NCBI GenBank assembly: GCA_041749275.1
Contig: JBGTBQ010000099.1
Location: 1 to 20,641 of the forward strand
Direction: 5' to 3'
DNA from: JBGTBQ01 sp041749275
GTDB taxonomy: Bacteria; Acidobacteriota; Blastocatellia; Pyrinomonadales; Pyrinomonadaceae
DNA: 20,641 nt
Shown here: positions 17,001 to 20,641 of the stretch, one piece after another
Layout of the letters: each line of letters begins with the position of its first letter
How positions within the stretch are numbered: the stretch's first letter is position 1
Program-made: the position numbers and the translations under genes
Notes under the pieces: model-generated
The model's database searches: none
What the model was told of the DNA's origin: nothing
Seen by the model: the letters and a program-made list of their open reading frames with translations, nothing else

Positions 17001-17556
17001 ACGCGGCAAATCCTTCGGCAGAGATTTCGGCGGCGTAGCCAACACACTGCTCGGCGGCTGGCAGGTCAACGGCATCCTGCGCCTTCAGACCGGCCCGCCG
17101 CTCACCCTCACCACCGGCTCGGACGTGAACGGCGACGGCAACGCGCCCGACCGCGTCGCCGTCAGAGCGGGCGATCTGAACAGCATCGTCGGGCTTAACA
17201 TCGCGGCGAACGGCGCGGTCAACTACTTCGCCCCCAGCATGGCCGGGACGGGCATCCGCACCTTCGCCAACGGGACGGTCATCGGCAACTCGCTCACGCC
17301 CGAGAACGTCTTCAGCTACACGACGCGCGGCGTCCTGCACGGGCCGGGCCTCGTCAACATGGATCTCTCGGCCTTCAAGCGGTTCACCCTGCGCGAGCAG
17401 ATGAAACTCCAGTTCCGCACCGAGATTTTCAATCTCTTCAACCACACGAACTTCGGCGTGCCGGTTACGGACATCTCTTCGCCGCTGTTCGGACGCATCA
17501 CCAGCACCAGCACCTCGCCGAGGCAGATACAGTTCGGCCTCCGCCTCGACTTCTAG
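14011..17556 (+). CDS. TonB-dependent receptor, Oar-like, with carboxypeptidase-regulatory domain
   Basis: 1181-aa outer-membrane protein. A signal peptide covers about residues 1-28 (KR, a hydrophobic core LLTLVMLLTGLLAF, and a likely cut after ASG before QSV). Residues about 30-115 form a carboxypeptidase-regulatory-like beta-sandwich with GAVTDEKGAVVTGAQI and GRYNFPSLEAGVYSIEV. A plug-like segment follows (LPLNGRNFTQLVNLQAG, then EFGRSSGAIINIITKSG), then a long beta-barrel of roughly 900 residues ending in GLRLDF with the C-terminal Phe used for barrel insertion. Large receptors of this Oar type are greatly expanded in Acidobacteriota and are thought to import or bind large substrates using TonB energy; their ligands are mostly unknown. 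Iron-siderophore uptake for the neighbouring NRPS is possible, but nothing in the sequence shows it. The gene is flanked by its own hairpin terminator and is separated from the NRPS operon by a gene on the other strand. Confidence 0.93.
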   Translation: MALKRNALLTLVMLLTGLLAFAPPASGQSVTGAIRGAVTDEKGAVVTGAQINVRNAGTGATRTATTDEQGRYNFPSLEAGVYSIEVTQQGFAPTTVNGIEVSINKVGVVDVTLSISGVREQIVVNSNVEVLDTQNATLSGLVDSRRVLDLPLNGRNFTQLVNLQAGVAVVSAQGLLGGGSDPSAIQGSGQFVNGARGSVNSYLLDGGDANDPVVPSGSGASSTASFTGAAPGINAVSVEAVQEFRVITSSASAEFGRSSGAIINIITKSGTNEFHGSLFEFFRNRALNARNFFETSKPQFNQHNFGGSVGGPIRRNRLFFFGNYEGFRQRQSVSVVNVVPSPNTIEAVRQQNALLGAIFANYFSGAAAAQPGTFTDLSPAAIIAQGRPVVGTTVLPRGNGTDQNAFLGKLDYNFVNGGRISGRYQFFQGTGQPGTVAGTGIVGSNVGYKNRAQNLVLNYTQPLGTAHLNEARFTYQRNAPRTSFEATPEAVLATGRLRTSGPFAGQSFGDPQTPNGIPTISTVGFGIFPVGYSTTAPNRRAVNTFHISDTYTYVRGAHTYKWGGELRRIQENSVFSFRLRPEVSFASAGANTILAPGSPAQSYDQNLFLLPDTSQRGFRQSEYGFFLQDNWRVTPRLTLDLGLRWEYFGRPNEVNGFLSNGFLAPGGSVQAETDILSGGPRGLRDLRLRTIGPGRPTDFYQADTNNFAPRVGLAYRPNWFGLDKTVVRMSYGIFYDRIFNNVFGNARNSPPFVLPVTLSGAPFGSLPSADPFTTTLPIGPVTVNPNIVAPYTQRWTLTAQRELLRDTVFEIGYVGSRGLKLMRTLRPNLGGFPVDFRPANVGVNLGTRTIDDFRPINFGVISTRDTSGHSSYHSLQATLQRRFSRGLSLQSSYTWGHSIDIASGEIVNDIVVTTLSNNFPLRTADGRVAQPTLALVNQERAGRGLPPFTGPTATAQAAEYFLQNFLGPNQFNADVGNSLFDIRHVFVTNFGYELPIGRGKSFGRDFGGVANTLLGGWQVNGILRLQTGPPLTLTTGSDVNGDGNAPDRVAVRAGDLNSIVGLNIAANGAVNYFAPSMAGTGIRTFANGTVIGNSLTPENVFSYTTRGVLHGPGLVNMDLSAFKRFTLREQMKLQFRTEIFNLFNHTNFGVPVTDISSPLFGRITSTSTSPRQIQFGLRLDF

Positions 17557-17571
17557 GCGGCGTCGAAAGCA

Positions 17572-17608
17572 GGCAGCGCCGCGCGTCCCCGCAGGCCGCG
17601 GCGCTGCC
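17572..17608 (+). terminator. GC-rich hairpin after the TonB-dependent receptor
   Basis: GGCAGCGCCGCG (17572-17583) and CGCGGCGCTGCC (17597-17608) are a perfect 12-bp stem with a 13-nt loop, 16 bp after the stop codon. There is no T-run after it, so it is either a U-tract-free terminator or a 3'-end stabilising structure. It separates the receptor from the next promoter. Confidence 0.6.
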
Positions 17609-17619
17609 ATGAATCCGCG

Positions 17620-17649
17620 TTGACACCCCGAGAAGGCGCGTGTTACAAA
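17620..17649 (+). promoter_or_regulatory. Candidate promoter of the LRR-tectonin-GH25 operon
   Basis: TTGACA (17620-17625, a perfect -35), an 18-nt spacer and TACAAA (17644-17649, 4 of 6 to the -10 consensus). It lies between the hairpin and the LRR gene. The start would fall near 17656, about 50 nt before the ATG. Confidence 0.5.
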
Positions 17650-17708
17650 CGGCGCACTCTTGAAGGTCTCCCGCCCTTTAACAGCCGCAAGAAGGAGCCG
17701 AGGCCGGG

Positions 17709-18824
17709 ATGGCTTCCCCTCTCGTCACACGTTTAATCACCGCCGCGCAGAGGACGAAGTCCAGCGAGCTAGACCTCAGCGGGCTGGAGCTTGAAGAGCT
17801 GCCGGAGGAGCTGCGCGACGCGGGCGGCGTCAGGACGCTCATCCTGCGTAAGAACCGGCTGAACCGGCTCCCCGCATGGATCAGTCAACTGACCACCCTC
17901 AGACGTTTAGACCTGAGCGACAACCGGTTCGAACACTTCCCCGTCGAGGTGACGGGGCTTGTGGGGTTACAGGAACTCGACCTGACGCTCAACGGCGTCG
18001 AGACTCTCCCGCCGCGGATCGGCCAACTCAAACAGTTAAAGCTCCTGAGCCTGCAACTGAACAGACTCACGGACATCTCTGGGGCCGTCGGCGAGATGAG
18101 CGGCCTCTCAAAGCTCATGCTCCACGGCAATCGCCTAGAGCGGCTTCCCGAGAACATGGCCTCTCTGGAAGGGCTGATTGAGCTGTACGTGAATAACAAC
18201 GGCTTCACCTCGCTGCCCGGTTGGCTCGGCGACCTGCACAGCCTTGAGCTTTTGAACGTCCAGAACAACGCCCTGACGGACGTGCCGCCGGAGCTTGAAC
18301 AGTTAAAGTCTCTGCGTATGCTCTTTCTGCGCGACAACCCGTTCGGGACGGTGCCGGAGGTGGCCGGGCGCATCCCGAGCCTGACGTACCTGTTTCTACA
18401 GAACACGGGAATCGAGACGTTGCCGGACTTTCTGAGCAACCTGACCCGGCTGTCGCACTTCTTCCTGCGTGGCAATCGCTTGGGCCGTTTCCCGCCCGTG
18501 ATCTTCACGCTGAAGTCGCTCGTGAACCTGAGCATCGAGTCGAACGGCATCAGGGAGGTGCCGGAAGAGTTGACCGCCTTGCCTAGCCTTGAGCAGTTGA
18601 ATCTTGATAACAATCTGGTGGAGGTTGTTCCGGAGTTCCTTGGCCGGCTCGAAAATCTCAAGTACCTTTTGCTGCGCCACAACCGGATCCGCGAAGTCCC
18701 AAGGGCCGTGCGCGAAAGCCGGTTCTTGAAAGTCCTGGAGTTAGAGGGTAATCTGATGTCCGGCCCGCCGGGGGACACGTCCGAATCAACCAACCGAGAG
18801 GAATGGGGGACTAAAGTACCATGA
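17709..18824 (+). CDS. Leucine-rich-repeat protein
   Basis: 371 aa, almost entirely leucine-rich repeats. From about residue 20 to 360 there are some 14-15 units of roughly 23 residues with the pattern LxxLxxLxLxxNxLxxLPxxI, for example LRRLDLSDNRFEHFP and LKYLLLRHNRIREVP. The Asn ladder is well kept. LRRs fold into a curved solenoid used for protein or ligand binding; no enzymatic domain, kinase, Roc-COR or ligase part is fused. There is no signal peptide or membrane segment, so the protein should stay in the cytosol unless exported by another route. The short polar C-terminus (SESTNREEWGTK) is not repeat sequence. AAGGAG (17692-17697) precedes the ATG by 11 nt. Its stop overlaps the start of the next gene by 4 bp (ATGA), which points to translational coupling and a joint function with the tectonin-like protein. 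Confidence 0.9.
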   Translation: MASPLVTRLITAAQRTKSSELDLSGLELEELPEELRDAGGVRTLILRKNRLNRLPAWISQLTTLRRLDLSDNRFEHFPVEVTGLVGLQELDLTLNGVETLPPRIGQLKQLKLLSLQLNRLTDISGAVGEMSGLSKLMLHGNRLERLPENMASLEGLIELYVNNNGFTSLPGWLGDLHSLELLNVQNNALTDVPPELEQLKSLRMLFLRDNPFGTVPEVAGRIPSLTYLFLQNTGIETLPDFLSNLTRLSHFFLRGNRLGRFPPVIFTLKSLVNLSIESNGIREVPEELTALPSLEQLNLDNNLVEVVPEFLGRLENLKYLLLRHNRIREVPRAVRESRFLKVLELEGNLMSGPPGDTSESTNREEWGTKVP

Positions 18825-19678
18825 CTATGACGCTACCCATCTTGATGCCCACTCCCCAACGCACCATTGAACCGGCGATGAAGACCGACTCGTCCGTCTT
18901 CGTCATCGACGACGATCTGGCCGTCTGGCGATGTGACCCCGAGAGCGGCAGTCTCGATCAGGTCGGACTCCCGGAGGGCGTGGAGCCTGTGGACATCTGC
19001 GTCGGCCCCGGCGGCCTCCTGCTGGTGCTCTCGGACGCCGAAGACGGAGCGCGGATACACAAGGCGACCGACAAGCAGGCCACCGACTGGGAACGTCTGG
19101 AAGTCGCCGCGCGCCTGCGGCGCATCGCCCGCGGTCCCGACGGCAGGCTTTGGGCCATAGACGAAGCGCGCGGCGTCTGGGTTCGTCGCGCCGAGGACGG
19201 CGCGCTGGAACGTCGCTCCGAAGACGACTTCGCCGACGAGATCAGCATCGGCGGCGACGGTCGCGCTTGGGTCATCAGCACGGAAGAGAGATATTCGGGG
19301 CGCGTCATCAAGTGGCTCGACGAAGGGGGCCGTGGAGACTGGGTCTCGATGGAGGCGCCTTCGGCGGCTATCAAACTCGCTGCCGCGCCGGAAGGCTTCG
19401 CGTGGACTGTCAACTCGATGGGCGCGATTTGGAGGCTGCACCCGCTTGGGAGCGGTAATTTCTCCGAGTGTCAGGTGGACATCGATTGCGACAAGTGCCT
19501 GTTCGGCGGTCGCCGTGACTTCGCCAAGGACATCGCCGTGGACGGATCGGGGACGGTCTGGTTCCTCGGCGTCAAGTACACGGAGGGCGGCTACCAGTTG
19601 ATGCGCCTCGCCGACCAGCAGACCCGGTACTTTCAGAAGCTACCGGATGTCGGCGGCATCAAACTGGCCGCCGGCTAA
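18821..19678 (+). CDS. Tectonin-like beta-propeller protein
   Basis: 285 aa with about six repeats of the tectonin/propeller kind. Each unit has a turn such as GPDGRLWAID, GGDGRAWVIS, APEGFAWTVN or DGSGTVWFLG followed by a hydrophobic strand (units near residues 60, 105, 145, 190 and 240). In characterised proteins tectonin domains bind lipopolysaccharide, glycans or membranes, and a lectin-like recognition role is a fair guess. There is no signal peptide; the first 20 residues are Pro-rich and Met20 is a possible alternative start. The ATG overlapping the LRR stop is preferred because GAGAGGAATGGGGG lies just before it. A group of three cysteines (217, 223, 226) sits in the loop after the fifth repeat and is unusual for the fold; it could bind a metal. 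The GH25 gene follows after 15 bp, so all three proteins are probably made together. Confidence 0.75.
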   Translation: MTMTLPILMPTPQRTIEPAMKTDSSVFVIDDDLAVWRCDPESGSLDQVGLPEGVEPVDICVGPGGLLLVLSDAEDGARIHKATDKQATDWERLEVAARLRRIARGPDGRLWAIDEARGVWVRRAEDGALERRSEDDFADEISIGGDGRAWVISTEERYSGRVIKWLDEGGRGDWVSMEAPSAAIKLAAAPEGFAWTVNSMGAIWRLHPLGSGNFSECQVDIDCDKCLFGGRRDFAKDIAVDGSGTVWFLGVKYTEGGYQLMRLADQQTRYFQKLPDVGGIKLAAG

Positions 19679-19680
19679 AA

Positions 19681-19684
19681 GGAG
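19681..19684 (+). promoter_or_regulatory. Ribosome binding site that supports the GTG start of the GH25 gene
   Basis: GGAG, preceded by AAAA, follows directly on the tectonin stop and ends 9 nt before the GTG at 19694. The in-frame ATG at 19706 would be 21 nt away, so the GTG is the better start. Confidence 0.65.
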
Positions 19685-19693
19685 CACGGGTTA

Positions 19694-20488
19694 GTGTCTA
19701 CCTCGATGATCGCCGATATGCCGAGGGGCATAGATGTTTCCAAGTTTCAGGGTGAGGTTAACTGGGAACGTGTCGCGGGCGCGGGCGTCAAGTTTGCTTT
19801 CGCGAGGGCCGTCGAAGACAAGTTCCCCGCGGACAGCGCCGACCACACTTTCGCCGCCAACTTCGAGGGGATGAAGGCGGCGGGCATCCTGCGCGGGGCC
19901 TATCACTTCTTCCGCCCACGGCGGGACGCAGCCGCGCAGGCCAAGCTCTTCGTCTCCATTGTCGGCGAGCTGAAACCCGGCGACCTGCCCCCCGTCATAG
20001 ACTTTGAACACGACGGGAGCAGCAGTGAGTTGAACCTGCCCCCCGTCAGCCCCAAAGTGATTGTCGAGGGGATGGCGCGTTGGATTGACATCGTCGAGGA
20101 GGCGCTGAATCGCCGCGTCATCATCTACACCAACGCCGAACTCTGGATTCTCGCGGCGGGCAATTCCAAACGTTTCAGCGACCACCCGCTCTGGATCGCG
20201 CACTGGAAGGCGAACAGGCCGATGATTCCCAGCGCGTTCGATTCGTTCATCATCCACCAGTACGACGTGGAACTGACCGTCCCGGGCGTGCCCCGGACTG
20301 GCCCCTTGGTCTACGTGCCCACAGACAGATTTAACGGCTCCGTCAACGAGCTGCGGGCACTCGCAGACCTGCCGAAGCTCGCAGGGGTTCAGCCCGTGCC
20401 ACACATGGAGCCGCGCCTCGTCGCCTTGAAAAAAGTGGAGTCCGCGCGCAGCTCGAAGAAGGCCCGCCGACCTGACTCCGTGGGTTAA
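19694..20488 (+). CDS. GH25 family lysozyme (1,4-beta-N-acetylmuramidase)
   Basis: 264 aa. Residues about 10-225 form a GH25 muramidase barrel, a family that cuts the MurNAc-GlcNAc bond of peptidoglycan. Visible motifs are RGIDVSKFQGEVNW (catalytic-site Asp14), GAYHFFRP (68-75), LPPVIDFEHD with Asp103 and Glu105 as the expected catalytic pair, IYTNAELW, WIAHW, and a C-terminal HQYD with the DRFNG turn. All key acids are present, so it should be active. There is no signal peptide, unlike most secreted GH25 enzymes, and no cell-wall binding repeat. The last 40 residues are basic and Ser/Ala-rich, probably disordered. It is third in the operon with the LRR and tectonin-like proteins and starts at GTG. 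Its target could be the cell's own wall, another bacterium's wall, or phage-type lysis; the context does not decide. Confidence 0.9.
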   Translation: MSTSMIADMPRGIDVSKFQGEVNWERVAGAGVKFAFARAVEDKFPADSADHTFAANFEGMKAAGILRGAYHFFRPRRDAAAQAKLFVSIVGELKPGDLPPVIDFEHDGSSSELNLPPVSPKVIVEGMARWIDIVEEALNRRVIIYTNAELWILAAGNSKRFSDHPLWIAHWKANRPMIPSAFDSFIIHQYDVELTVPGVPRTGPLVYVPTDRFNGSVNELRALADLPKLAGVQPVPHMEPRLVALKKVESARSSKKARRPDSVG

Positions 20489-20495
20489 GCATCCA

Positions 20496-20560
20496 TGGCG
20501 CTAGGGCAATCGCATTTTAATTGCGGAGTATTTTGAGCAAATACTGTAAATCTAGCGCTG
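20496..20560 (+). other. Compact three-stem foldable element after the GH25 gene
   Basis: An outer stem, GCGCTAG (20498-20504) with CTAGCGC (20552-20558), encloses two hairpins: GCAAT/ATTGC (20506-20510/20520-20524, 9-nt loop) and AGTATTT/AAATACT (20527-20533/20539-20545, 5-nt loop). Wobble pairs can lengthen the outer stem to 20496-20560. This gives a three-way-junction shape beginning 8-10 nt after the stop codon. It may be a 3'-end structure, a small RNA or a mobile-repeat remnant. It is not a tRNA. From 20561 to 20641 I see no gene. Confidence 0.45.
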
Positions 20561-20641
20561 CTTTGAAGCGTTTGACCTTGATCCCTCGTTTGCAACTTTT
20601 CTCCCGGCTCAACATACTCAGCGCAATCTTTCTCACTAAAG

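Noticed and set aside
14011..17556. TonB-dependent receptor as a siderophore receptor proving the NRPS makes a siderophore
   Set aside because: Oar-type receptors are very common in Acidobacteriota with unknown ligands. This one is separated from the NRPS operon by a convergent gene and terminators, and no siderophore-specific enzymes are seen.
17709..18824. LRR repeats as a DNA tandem repeat or CRISPR-like array
   Set aside because: The periodicity is at protein level only; the DNA units have diverged and there are no conserved direct repeats with spacers.
20484..20613. GTTAAGC and GCTCAAC resembling integron attC core sites
   Set aside because: They occur in the order GTTRRRY then RYYYAAC on both strands, the reverse of an attC site, and there is no integrase or cassette array.

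Overview
The window is GC-rich, densely coded bacterial DNA. It looks like an Acidobacteriota genome, perhaps Blastocatellia. This is inferred from the large Oar-type TonB-dependent receptor with an N-terminal carboxypeptidase-regulatory-like domain, which is strongly expanded in that phylum, together with strong Shine-Dalgarno sites and cytosolic LRR and tectonin-type proteins. No rRNA or tRNA is present to confirm the taxonomy.

Bases 1-13187 are part of a non-ribosomal peptide (NRPS) cluster that continues beyond the left edge. The right end of one NRPS (A-domain tail plus carrier domain) reads rightward and meets, tail to tail, a single-module NRPS (C-A-T) on the minus strand. That NRPS is the last gene of a leftward operon: class III aminotransferase, then an MFS exporter, then NRPS. 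A 456-bp divergent control region (6585-7040) holds several perfect inverted repeats and two candidate promoters. From it a rightward operon runs: family 2 glycosyltransferase, cytochrome P450, terminal NRPS (C-A-T-TE). Together these genes could build (NRPS), modify (P450, glycosyltransferase, aminotransferase) and export (MFS) a peptide. The C-A-T module has a pocket code close to the classical valine code. The terminal module has a code I do not recognise. The terminal thioesterase has Cys instead of the nucleophile Ser and Gly where the catalytic Asp is expected.

A convergent terminator at 13214-13235 separates the cluster from a leftward N-acetylmuramoyl-L-alanine amidase-like gene. A long TonB-dependent receptor (14011-17556) follows on the plus strand, ending in a GC-rich 12-bp hairpin.

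Bases 17620-20488 are a tight three-gene operon with its own candidate promoter: a leucine-rich-repeat protein, a tectonin-like beta-propeller protein and a GH25 lysozyme. None of the three has a visible signal peptide. A compact foldable element (20496-20560) follows the operon. The right edge, 20561-20641, is AT-richer and shows no gene.
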